A stretch of 57,072 nucleotides of DNA from Thermoflexales bacterium. Lineage in GTDB: Bacteria > Chloroflexota > Anaerolineae > J036 > Brachytrichaceae. The stretch covers positions 1 through 57,072 of the forward strand of contig JANWUW010000020.1 of assembly GCA_025057935.1 (NCBI GenBank), read 5' to 3'. Below, piece after piece: positions 27,160 to 35,075 of the stretch. How positions within the stretch are numbered: position 1 is the first letter of the stretch; every line of letters begins with the position of its first letter. Position numbers and translations under genes: made by a program. The notes under the pieces were generated by a model. The model had not been told where the DNA came from. It searched no databases and was given only the letters and a program-made list of their open reading frames with translations.

Positions 27160-27995
27160 GCGCGCACTCGCTCCTCAGCAATGACGCGCAACATGGCGTC
27201 GTGGATCAGCCCGTTGGTCGCCAGCACTTCGCCGCGCGCGAACATTCGTTCGCCCCCAACGAAGTCGGTTACACGCCCTCCTGCTTCGCGCACCACCACA
27301 ATCCCCGCAGCGATGTCATGGGGCTTGACTTTGAACTCCCAGTAACCATCCATGCGCCCACACGCCACCCAGCACAAGTCCAAAGCAGCGGAGCCGACAC
27401 GACGCACGGCTTGCGCTTCTCGATGAAAGCGCGCAAAAAGGTCAAAGTTGTTGTCGTCGCTTGTGCGCACGTCGTAAGGGAAGCCCGTGTTGAGCAGCGC
27501 GCGCCCCAACGTCGGCGTCGTGGAGACGCGAATGGGCTTACCGTTAAGCGTCGCGCCAAGACCCTCGGCTGCGGCAAAGAGCTCATCCATGATAGGGTTG
27601 TACACCACGCCTACAATCGGGCGTTGCTCGTCAAGCAACCCAAGTGACACAGCGAAGATGGGAAAGCCGTGAGCGAAGTTCACTGTGCCGTCCAACGGGT
27701 CCACGTGCCAAGTGAGGGCTGTGCGATGCCCATTAGCGCTCGCATATTCACCGCCCTCCTCGCCCACGACGCGGTGATGGGGAAACGCTGCGCGCAGCGC
27801 GCTCACGATGTAGTCCTCGCTCCGGCGATCGAAGATGGTGACGGGATCAACATCCTCGGTTTTGTAATTCACCATGAGCTGCTCGCGCGCCTGCACGGCC
27901 TGCGCGAAGCCCTCGCGCAGCAACTCACCTGCGCCGCGCGCAATGGCAATTGCCTGTTCGAGCACGTGAAGTAAAGCGGCTGTGGAAAGCGCCAT
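27156..27995 (-). CDS. suhB: Inositol monophosphatase family protein
   Basis: 279 residues from the ATG at 27995; the open frame extends upstream but only as read-through. The Mg2+ sites are intact: VVGEEGG (Glu), WHVDPLDGTVNFAHG (DPxDGTxNF) and KPHDIAAG (third Asp). It hydrolyses inositol-1-phosphate or related sugar phosphates; SuhB-type proteins can also act in rRNA transcription, which cannot be judged here. It is first in an operon with trpF and a membrane phosphodiesterase. TAGAAT lies 10 nt before the ATG with no ribosome site. Confidence 0.92.
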   Translation of the reverse strand: MALSTAALLHVLEQAIAIARGAGELLREGFAQAVQAREQLMVNYKTEDVDPVTIFDRRSEDYIVSALRAAFPHHRVVGEEGGEYASANGHRTALTWHVDPLDGTVNFAHGFPIFAVSLGLLDEQRPIVGVVYNPIMDELFAAAEGLGATLNGKPIRVSTTPTLGRALLNTGFPYDVRTSDDNNFDLFARFHREAQAVRRVGSAALDLCWVACGRMDGYWEFKVKPHDIAAGIVVVREAGGRVTDFVGGERMFARGEVLATNGLIHDAMLRVIAEERVRA

Positions 27996-28005
27996 AGCGG
28001 CACGG

Positions 28006-28011
28006 ATTCTA
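28006..28011 (-). promoter_or_regulatory. -10 box of the suhB-trpF operon
   Basis: Minus-strand TAGAAT ending 10 nt before the suhB ATG; no Shine-Dalgarno. The rest of the 216-bp divergent gap to the deacetylase shows no further feature I can support. Confidence 0.5.
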
Positions 28012-28193
28012 GTGCGTGCTCGCTCGGAGGGCAGCGCGCAAAAGCCGTGAAGCAGCCAGCTTCGGTTGCAGACGTGCGTTATCTGCACGCGAACACGTCT
28101 GCGAGAGCTACTAGAAAATACCCGCCTTCTACGAGCATGGCGAGTGGAATGCTGGCGCGCTTCTGAAGGACTGTTCGCGCCCGTTCTGCCTTC

Positions 28194-28199
28194 TAGAAT
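28194..28199 (+). promoter_or_regulatory. -10 box of the polysaccharide deacetylase gene
   Basis: TAGAAT ending 12 nt before the ATG at 28212, leaving a leader of about 5 nt and no ribosome site. Confidence 0.5.
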
Positions 28200-28211
28200 A
28201 AGCAAGCCGCC

Positions 28212-29066
28212 ATGGCTGACCGTTGGGCACGGCGTCGGTTTCTCAAGTTGTGGGCTGCGCTCATCAGCAGCGCTATGTGTGTGCCGCGCATTCAGGCGCA
28301 ACGTCTGCCGCCTGAGGATAGCCCAGAGCCGCCACCTCCACACCGCACACTCAAACCACGCCGCCCACCTCAACATGCGCGCGTGCCCATCCTGATGTAC
28401 CACTACATCTCGACGCCGCCCCCACATAGCGACCGCCTGCGTCGCAACCTCAGCGTGCCTCCAGAGGAGTTTGAGCAGCAGCTCAACTACCTACGCGACA
28501 CTGGCTACACCACCATCAGCCTCTACGATCTCTTCGCGCATCTGAAGGACGGCGCGCCATTGCCCGCTAAGCCCGTTGTGCTGACATTCGACGATGGCTA
28601 CCGCGACGCCTACACCGAGGCTTTCCCGCGGCTCAAGGCGCGCGGCATGATCGCCACATTCTTCATCGTCACCGACTTCATCAACTTCAAAAACCCCAAC
28701 CACATCACCTGGGCGATGGCGCGTGAGATGGCAGAAGCAGGGATGAGCATCGAGCCGCACTCGCGCACTCACCCGGACTTGCGCAATCGTAGCCACAGCT
28801 TCCTCGTTTGGGAGATTCTGGGGCCTATTGAGCAAATCATGCATCACGCCTACGCTGGACGACGCCCGCGCTTCTTCTGCTATCCCTCCGGGCGCTACGA
28901 CGACCATGTGATCCGCTTCCTGAAGTCGGTGGAGATTTGGGCTGCACTCACCACGCAGCCCGGCTTGACGCACACGCTTCAGAACGCTTACGCCTGGTCG
29001 CGTCAGCGCGTGTTCCCTGGGATGAGCATGCGCCAATTTGCTCGCTTGCTCGGCGAATCTGCGTAG
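28212..29066 (+). CDS. Polysaccharide deacetylase with Tat-like signal
   Basis: 284 residues. The N-terminus WARRRFLKLWAALISSAM has a twin-arginine RRxFLK motif before a moderately hydrophobic stretch, so Tat export of a folded enzyme is likely. A Pro-rich linker follows (about 35-55). The NodB domain has VLTFDDGYRDAY (catalytic Asp and metal Asp), EPHSRTHPDL (metal His pair H-x3-H) and FCYPSGRYDD. It probably removes acetyl groups from peptidoglycan or another extracellular polysaccharide. mutL follows 17 bp downstream. Confidence 0.92.
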   Translation: MADRWARRRFLKLWAALISSAMCVPRIQAQRLPPEDSPEPPPPHRTLKPRRPPQHARVPILMYHYISTPPPHSDRLRRNLSVPPEEFEQQLNYLRDTGYTTISLYDLFAHLKDGAPLPAKPVVLTFDDGYRDAYTEAFPRLKARGMIATFFIVTDFINFKNPNHITWAMAREMAEAGMSIEPHSRTHPDLRNRSHSFLVWEILGPIEQIMHHAYAGRRPRFFCYPSGRYDDHVIRFLKSVEIWAALTTQPGLTHTLQNAYAWSRQRVFPGMSMRQFARLLGESA

Positions 29067-29083
29067 GATCACAGGTCAGAGCA

Positions 29084-30889
29084 GTGCAGGCGAAGAACTC
29101 ATCAATACGCGTTTTGCCCGAGGAGATTGTGGCGCGCATTGCCGCTGGCGAGGTAGTGGAGCGCCCAGCCTCTGTAGTGAAGGAGCTTGTGGAGAATGCG
29201 ATTGACGCTGGCGCGAGCGAGATCCGCGTCGAATGCGTGGAGGGCGGCAAGCGCCTGATCCGCGTGACGGACAACGGCAGCGGCATCCGCAGCGCGGAGG
29301 TAGCGCTGGCGTTCGCGCACCACGCCACCAGCAAGCTGCGCACCACCGACGACCTCGCCGAGATCCGCACGTTGGGCTTCCGCGGCGAGGCGCTTGCCAG
29401 CATTGCCGCAGTGGCGCAAGTAGCTTGTCTCACGCGCCACGTTGAGGAAACCAGCGGCACGCTGCTGCGGCTCGAGCACGGGCGCATTGCGCACGAGTCG
29501 CGCATTGGGCGCGCGCCAGGCACAACGATGACCGTTGAGCATCTCTTCGCCAATGTGCCGGCGCGCCTCAAGTTCCTCAAAGCCACGCAAACCGAGCGCG
29601 GGCACATTGACGCGATGATCACGCGCTACGCGTTGGCGTATCCGCACATCCGCTTCGCGCTACTGCACGACGGGCGATTGACTTTCCAATCCAGCGGCAA
29701 CGGCAGCGTGCGCGACGTGCTGGTCGAGGTATACGGTGCGGAAATGGCAGCGCAGATGGCGGCGGTGGAAGGAGAACACGAAGGCATACGTGTGTGGGGC
29801 TTTGCCGCCTTGCCGCCGCTCGACCACGCCAACCGCAGCAGAATCACGCTGTTCGTGAACGGACGCCCTGTGCAGGACACCAAACTCAGCCATGCAGTGA
29901 TCCAGGCTTACCACACGCTGCTCCCGCCTGGGCGCTACCCGATCGCAGTCATCATGGTGCAAGTGCCGCCGAGTGAAGTGGACGTGAACGTGCACCCTGC
30001 GAAAGCCGAGGTGCGCTTTCGCGACCCAGACGCTGTGTTCGGCACGGTGCAACGCGCCGTGCGCAAAGCGCTGATCGCGCAAATGCAACCTGCGCCAATC
30101 GCAATACAAGCGCCACCCCTCTCTCGAGGAGAATCAGCACAAGAACCAACGCCTGCTACGCCTGTCGCGCCATCGCGCTTTGCCCCCCTCGCTTCACAGC
30201 CGACGTTGACTGGCAGCGCGGCATGGGAGCGCATTGGCATCCCCAAGCAAGTGCAGCGCCCCCCAGAACAGACGAGCGCGCCTGCTGCGGCGCAGCCAGA
30301 AACCGCTGCCTTGCCCGCGTTGCGCGTGCTCGGGCAGTTGGCGCAAACTTACATCCTTGCTGAAGGTCCCGAAGGGCTGTACCTCATTGACCAACACGCC
30401 GCACACGAGCGCATTCTGTGGGAGCGCCTGATGGCACAGCGCGAGCTGGGCGCAGTAGCCTCACAGGCGCTGCTAGACCCAGCAGTGGTCACGCTGCTGC
30501 CCAACGCTGCGCGCCTGATCGAAGCCCATCTGCCGCTGCTCTCTGATCTCGGCTTCGAGATTGAACCTTTCGGCAACAACACGTTCCTTGTGCGCCGCGC
30601 GCCGGCGATCATGATCCAGGACGACATTTCAGCCGCCATGCGCGAGATCGTCGCCGACCTTGAGAGCGGTGAGTCCTTGCTGCGGCGCGACCTAGAGGCG
30701 CGTGTGCTGCGGCGCGTGTGCAAGCGCATGGCGATCAAAGCGGGGCGCGTGCTCTCGTACGCTGAGATGCAAGCCCTTGTGCGCGACCTCGAAGCCTGTG
30801 AGTCACCGCGCACCTGCCCACACGGACGACCGACGATGATCCACTTGGGGCTTGCGCAGCTTGAGAAAGCGTTTGGGCGCTTGGGCTGA
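29084..30889 (+). CDS. mutL: DNA mismatch repair protein MutL (endonuclease type)
   Basis: 601 residues from GTG at 29084, placed just before the conserved IRVLPEEIVARIAAGEVV. The GHKL ATPase motifs are ELVENAIDAGA, VTDNGSGI and TLGFRGEALASI; NVHPAKAEVRF closes the transducer domain. A Pro/Ala/Gln-rich linker (about 340-405) joins the dimerisation domain, which carries DQHAAHERILWE, CKRMAIKAG and TCPHGRP, the metal-binding residues of MutL proteins with nicking activity. No mutS is in the window. TAGGAT lies 14 nt before the start. Confidence 0.95.
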   Translation: MQAKNSSIRVLPEEIVARIAAGEVVERPASVVKELVENAIDAGASEIRVECVEGGKRLIRVTDNGSGIRSAEVALAFAHHATSKLRTTDDLAEIRTLGFRGEALASIAAVAQVACLTRHVEETSGTLLRLEHGRIAHESRIGRAPGTTMTVEHLFANVPARLKFLKATQTERGHIDAMITRYALAYPHIRFALLHDGRLTFQSSGNGSVRDVLVEVYGAEMAAQMAAVEGEHEGIRVWGFAALPPLDHANRSRITLFVNGRPVQDTKLSHAVIQAYHTLLPPGRYPIAVIMVQVPPSEVDVNVHPAKAEVRFRDPDAVFGTVQRAVRKALIAQMQPAPIAIQAPPLSRGESAQEPTPATPVAPSRFAPLASQPTLTGSAAWERIGIPKQVQRPPEQTSAPAAAQPETAALPALRVLGQLAQTYILAEGPEGLYLIDQHAAHERILWERLMAQRELGAVASQALLDPAVVTLLPNAARLIEAHLPLLSDLGFEIEPFGNNTFLVRRAPAIMIQDDISAAMREIVADLESGESLLRRDLEARVLRRVCKRMAIKAGRVLSYAEMQALVRDLEACESPRTCPHGRPTMIHLGLAQLEKAFGRLG

Positions 30890-30897
30890 CCGCAAGC

Positions 30898-31737
30898 TCA
30901 CGCACGGGCTGCGCTCAAGCGCACACGCCGACGAGCGATCAAGATTGCAGCCGCGCTCACAACCGCTGCTGCTGAGAGCGCATGCACGACGTTGAAGGGC
31001 GTGCCCGAGAAAAACCACGAGTCGGTGCGCGCAAACTCGATGAAAAAGCGCCCGAGCGGATACCAAATCAGGTAAAGCAGCGCAAGATCGCCCTTGCGCA
31101 ACCGATCCCCGAAGCGATGCCAAGCAAGCCACAGCAGCCCAAACCCGATCAGATTCCAAAGCGACTCATACAGGAAGAGGGGATGAAAGCGCGTGCCCTC
31201 TGGGTAGCGCGCGAGGTCGTCATAGGGCGGAATGCGGTGCTCCGGATCAATGCGCAGACCCCATGGCAGGTTCGTCGGCGGACCATACAGCTCTTGATTG
31301 ATGAAGTTCGCCCAACGCGCCACAGCATGTCCGAGCGGCAACCCCAGCGCCACTGCGTCGAAGTACACGCCCAGTGGCAAGCGCCGCCGCCGGGCATACA
31401 CTATGAGCGCCACCGCGCCGAAGAGGAACGCGCCGAAAATGTGCAAGCCGCCCTCAGTGATGTTCAGGATGCGCAGCGGGTTGCTCAGGTAGCCCTCTAT
31501 GCCGTTTGGACCTCGTGGCGACTGGACGAACACGTAGTAAAGGCGCGCGCCAGCCAGCGCCGGCAGCGCTACCCACAGCAAGCCATCCCACACCGTGTTC
31601 GGATCGTGACCTTTGCTCGCCACATAGCGACTGGCGATCCAGCCGCCCAGGGCTATCCCCACTGCCACCAGCACGCCATACCACCGAATGGCGAGTGGAC
31701 CGATTTCAACAATCACCGGACCGACAGGCGGATACAT
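30898..31737 (-). CDS. lgt: Prolipoprotein diacylglyceryl transferase
   Basis: 279 residues from the ATG at 31737; an in-frame TTG 21 nt upstream lies inside the sulfatase gene. Polytopic enzyme that attaches diacylglycerol to lipobox Cys residues. Features seen are IRWYGVLVAVGIALGGW at the first helices, GGLHIFGAFLFG, the signature ARWANFINQELYGPPTNLPWGL, and the late HPLFLYES and GRFFIEFARTDSW. In the HGG-type motif the active-region His is shifted, as in some Gram-positive homologues. The window also encodes lipoprotein substrates (8748-9377, 21698-23131). It lies 4 bp after the sulfatase stop and converges with mutL. Confidence 0.94.
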   Translation of the reverse strand: MYPPVGPVIVEIGPLAIRWYGVLVAVGIALGGWIASRYVASKGHDPNTVWDGLLWVALPALAGARLYYVFVQSPRGPNGIEGYLSNPLRILNITEGGLHIFGAFLFGAVALIVYARRRRLPLGVYFDAVALGLPLGHAVARWANFINQELYGPPTNLPWGLRIDPEHRIPPYDDLARYPEGTRFHPLFLYESLWNLIGFGLLWLAWHRFGDRLRKGDLALLYLIWYPLGRFFIEFARTDSWFFSGTPFNVVHALSAAAVVSAAAILIARRRVRLSAARA

Positions 31738-31741
31738 GACC

Positions 31742-33283
31742 TCAGTCGAGATATCCAAGGTTGCGCAGGCGCTGGACGAGAAATGGGCTCAGCGCCTCGC
31801 CACTCACTGCAGCTGTGTGGCGGGCAAGTGCGTTCTCGCGCACAAACGCGGCAATGCGCTGCTGCATCTGCGCCACGCGCTCTGGCAGCGCCGCGCTCAA
31901 GTCATGCTGCTCTTGCGGGTCGTTCACCACATCATAAAGCTCGAAGCGCTCCGCACCAACCTGAATGAGCTTGTAACCCTCGCTGCACACAGCGACGCGA
32001 TGTTGATCCATCGCGTGGGCACGAATGAGGTCTGGGCGGCGCTTGCGCATCATGGTCAACACGTTGTGCGCGGGGACGTACTCGGAAAAGGCGACGCCTT
32101 GCTCAGCCTGGCTGTGTAGCTCGGTGGACAGCGAGAGCGGTGCCTCGTCGAGCGTCGCTGCACCCGCAGCGTGGAGCGCTGTGTGGAACACGCGCCGCGT
32201 GGAGACGAAGTGATCCACACGGGCGCCGCGCGGGAAACTGCCCGTGCCGTCGTGGATGATCAAGGGCACGCGCACCAGCTCGTTGTAGAGCGACACTGAG
32301 TGACCAATCAATTGGTGCTCGCCGAGATGCTCGCCGTGATCGGAAAGCACGATCACCAAGTTGTGGTCGAGCCAACCACCCCGGCGCAGTTGGTCAAGAA
32401 AAATGCCCACCCAGTGGTCTTGATGCGCAGCTTCGGCATCATACATGCCGTCTAAGATCGCTTTGTACGCCGCGGGCACAGGTTCGGAAAGCGGCGCGAG
32501 CCACCCAAACGCATCGGTGTTGAAACGTCGCAAGTAGCGACTCGCTTCTCGATCGCGCAACACTTGAGGTGCGAAGCGCGCTACGTACTCACGCGGCGGA
32601 TGATAGGGCATGTGCACCCCCATCAGGTTGATAAAGACAAACGCGGGTTGATTCGGCGCGAGCCCAGAGCGCCCAAGCAGCAACCGCGCAGCGTCCTCCA
32701 ATGATTGGCGCACATTCCCCTTGAAGCTCAACGCCGTTTGCCAAAGCGGGACGAAGAGCGGCGTGAGCGACAGCTCGAAGAGGAAATCCGAACGCGCGAA
32801 GCCGTCTTGGATGCTGCTGATGACGTTGGTGACCCAGCTCTTGAACGCCTGTCGCGTGCGATCGAACCATCCCGAACGCCGACCTGCCTGATTCGGGCGT
32901 GAGGTCCAAAAGCCAGCGTAGTTCAAAAAGCTATCGAAGCCGCGCCGCAGCCCGTTGTTGATCACGCCGACGAGGGCGTTGTTACAGAACGCTGCGGTGT
33001 AATAGCCTGATCGCTGCAGGCGCTCGGCAAGCGTAGGCAGGCTCGCGGGGAGCACAGCGTTGGACTGATTGGTGTTGTGCACCGAGGGGTAGACCCCTGT
33101 GAACAATGAGGCATGGGCTGGAATGGACCACTGCGAAGGTGCGATGGCAAATCGAAACACGCATGATGCTTCGGCGAGAGCGTCCAGCGCTGGAGTCACG
33201 GCGCGCGCGTTGCCGTAAGCGCGCAGACGGTCTGCGCGCAGCGTGTCGAGCACAAGCAACAGAATGTCTGGCTGGCGGCTCAC
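31742..33283 (-). CDS. Sulfatase-superfamily protein without formylglycine motif
   Basis: 513 residues from GTG at 33283, chosen because GGGGG lies 6 nt upstream and the conserved domain starts at once (QPDILLLVLDTLRADRL); an earlier in-frame TTG at 33310 is possible. Metal-site features are the initial Asp in LVLDTLRAD and VIVLSDHGEHLGEH. The nucleophile region reads WSIPAHASLFTG: a Ser in place of Cys and His in place of Arg relative to C/S-x-P-x-R. It is therefore unlikely to be matured to formylglycine and resembles phosphotransferase-type members of the superfamily. It is cytoplasmic or weakly associated with the membrane, as no signal peptide is seen. It is probably co-transcribed with lgt. 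Confidence 0.85.
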   Translation of the reverse strand: MSRQPDILLLVLDTLRADRLRAYGNARAVTPALDALAEASCVFRFAIAPSQWSIPAHASLFTGVYPSVHNTNQSNAVLPASLPTLAERLQRSGYYTAAFCNNALVGVINNGLRRGFDSFLNYAGFWTSRPNQAGRRSGWFDRTRQAFKSWVTNVISSIQDGFARSDFLFELSLTPLFVPLWQTALSFKGNVRQSLEDAARLLLGRSGLAPNQPAFVFINLMGVHMPYHPPREYVARFAPQVLRDREASRYLRRFNTDAFGWLAPLSEPVPAAYKAILDGMYDAEAAHQDHWVGIFLDQLRRGGWLDHNLVIVLSDHGEHLGEHQLIGHSVSLYNELVRVPLIIHDGTGSFPRGARVDHFVSTRRVFHTALHAAGAATLDEAPLSLSTELHSQAEQGVAFSEYVPAHNVLTMMRKRRPDLIRAHAMDQHRVAVCSEGYKLIQVGAERFELYDVVNDPQEQHDLSAALPERVAQMQQRIAAFVRENALARHTAAVSGEALSPFLVQRLRNLGYLD

Positions 33284-33355
33284 ACTGAGAACCCCCACAA
33301 ATCGTAACAAGCGGACGTTAAGGACGGTTGAGATTCACAGAGCTAGCCTGCAGCG

Positions 33356-34060
33356 CTAAGCCCACTCGTGCACAGGAATGAGCGCCAGCACTTCGCGCAA
33401 GCGCTTAACGCGGCGCGTGTAGTAGCGCTCAAACACGTCGCGCGGATCAACGAGGATGGCGTCCATGCCGATGTTGAGCGGTCCCACCACATCCGCGAAG
33501 AAGTTATCACCAATGTAAACAGCTTCCTCGGGATCAAGCCCGCCAGCGAGCTCTAACGCGCGATAGAAGATGCGCGGATCGGGCTTGTAACAGCCTGCCT
33601 CGCCCGCAGAGAGGGTGAAGTCGAAGAACTCAGTGAAGCCGTACTGTTCCACGATGGGCTGCAGCGCCTCCTCGCGGTTGGAGACCAAACCGAGGATGTA
33701 GCCGGCGCGTTTGAGCTGGGTGAGCACTGGACGCGTGTCGGCGAACACGACGTCCTGCGGCTCGTAGTGCTCGAAGAAGTCTTGGATGCGCTGGGCGCAG
33801 TCCTCGCAGTTGCGCACATTCATTGCGTTGAGCAGGATCTGGTTGTAGTTCACCCAAAAGCTGCGCTTGTCGTAACGCGCCAAGTCCACGTCGGCTTGCG
33901 CGCTTGCCCAGTAGCGATGCGCCTCGCGCTCGCAAATTTTGATCTGCCGCTCGGTGAGCTGGATGCCCACGCGCCCTGCGTACTCGACGAACGCCTCGAA
34001 GCCTTCGGGCTGGTTCGCCCGCAGCGTGCCGTCCAAGTCAAAAATCACCGCCCTGACCAT
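33356..34060 (-). CDS. HAD-superfamily hydrolase, class IA
   Basis: 234 residues. Motif I is IFDLDGTLRANQPEG (nucleophile Asp), motif II is LVSNREE, the motif III Lys lies in CYKPDPRIFYRALE, and motif IV is YIGDNFFADVVGP. An all-helical cap (about 20-100) between motif I and II marks class IA, the phosphoglycolate-phosphatase/beta-phosphoglucomutase-like group. The substrate is unknown. It is divergent from trmI across 47 bp. TACACT lies 11 nt before the ATG. Confidence 0.88.
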   Translation of the reverse strand: MVRAVIFDLDGTLRANQPEGFEAFVEYAGRVGIQLTERQIKICEREAHRYWASAQADVDLARYDKRSFWVNYNQILLNAMNVRNCEDCAQRIQDFFEHYEPQDVVFADTRPVLTQLKRAGYILGLVSNREEALQPIVEQYGFTEFFDFTLSAGEAGCYKPDPRIFYRALELAGGLDPEEAVYIGDNFFADVVGPLNIGMDAILVDPRDVFERYYTRRVKRLREVLALIPVHEWA

Positions 34061-34071
34061 GGCTGTGATGC

Positions 34072-34098
34072 AGTGTAGCAGCCTCCGCGTGGCACAAT
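34072..34098. promoter_or_regulatory. Divergent -10 boxes of HAD hydrolase and trmI
   Basis: Minus-strand TACACT (34072-34077) ends 11 nt before the HAD ATG. Plus-strand CACAAT (34093-34098) ends 9 nt before the trmI GTG and is a weaker match. Neither gene has a ribosome site, fitting near-leaderless transcripts. Confidence 0.4.
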
Positions 34099-34107
34099 AG
34101 CGACGCC

Positions 34108-34932
34108 GTGAACGTCATTCAGGCAGATGACCTCGCTATGGCGGTTGACGCGCGCGGCAAGGCGCATGTGATCAAGCTGCGCCCCGGGGCGCGCTTTGAG
34201 ACACATCACGGCTACATCGCACACGATGCAGTGATCGGTCAGCCGTGGGGCAGCGTGATCGAGTCCTCGCTGGGTCACCCGTATCTCTTCGTGCCGCCGA
34301 GCATCGCCGACCTCATCACACATATCAAGCGCAGCTCGCAGGTGATCTACCCAAAGGACAGCGCCTACATCCTGATGCGCCTCAACGTGCGCCCCGGCGC
34401 GCGTGTTTTGGAGTGCGGCTGCGGGAGTGGTGGTTTGACCACGGCGCTTGCGCATGCCGTTGCGCCGCATGGTCATGTGTTCTCGCAAGATGTGCGCGCA
34501 GATTTCATTGCGCTGGCGCAGCGCAACCTGGAGCGCGTCGGGCTCGCGCAACATGTCACCTTTTTGCACGGCGATTGCACGCAGGGCTTCCCTGTGCCAG
34601 AGCCAGTGGATGCAGTGTTTTTGGATCTACCCACCCCTGAGATCTGCTTAGTGCAGGCGCGCGCAGTGCTGAAGGACGGCGGTTTTTTCGGCGCGCTCGT
34701 GCCCACGACGAATCAAGTAGTTAACCTGCTGCGCGCCTTAGAGCAGGCGCGCTTCGGATTGGTCGAAGTCGAGGAGATTCTGCTGCGCCGCTACAAGCCT
34801 GTGCCAGAACGTCTGCGCCCACAGGACCGCATGGTGGCGCACACTGGCTACCTCGTCTTCGCACGCGCAATCGTCAAGCCCTTGCCCACACCACCCACTG
34901 CCGACGAGGCCGAGCCAACCGACCTCGCTTGA
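34108..34932 (+). CDS. trmI: tRNA (adenine-58-N1)-methyltransferase
   Basis: 274 residues from GTG. The N-terminal beta-barrel (about 1-70, GKAHVIKLRPGARFETHHGYIAHD) precedes a Rossmann domain with QVIYPKDSAYILMRLNVRPGARVLECGCGSGGLT, the TrmI signature plus SAM motif I. VFLDLPTPE (motif IV) supplies the catalytic Asp. TrmI makes m1A58 in the T-loop of tRNAs and is widespread in thermophiles and actinobacteria. It acts as a tetramer in known cases. The C-terminal acidic Pro/Thr tail (about 250-274) is not conserved. Confidence 0.92.
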   Translation: MNVIQADDLAMAVDARGKAHVIKLRPGARFETHHGYIAHDAVIGQPWGSVIESSLGHPYLFVPPSIADLITHIKRSSQVIYPKDSAYILMRLNVRPGARVLECGCGSGGLTTALAHAVAPHGHVFSQDVRADFIALAQRNLERVGLAQHVTFLHGDCTQGFPVPEPVDAVFLDLPTPEICLVQARAVLKDGGFFGALVPTTNQVVNLLRALEQARFGLVEVEEILLRRYKPVPERLRPQDRMVAHTGYLVFARAIVKPLPTPPTADEAEPTDLA

Positions 34933-35075
34933 TTGCAAAGCCCGCCACACCCTATCGCGCCCTGACCCAGCGTTAAGAGCGCTTCAAGGGTGCTTAACGA
35001 AGGGCAAAAGCGGGCGTGCTAGCCTGCTGCTCGTTGAATACATCACAGCCTTTCTCGCTACGGAGGTCAAAACGC

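Noticed and set aside
34972-34998. GTTAAG...CTTAAC inverted repeat between trmI and the nucleotidase gene
   Set aside because: Only 6 bp with a 15-bp spacer and no T-run; too weak to call a terminator or operator.
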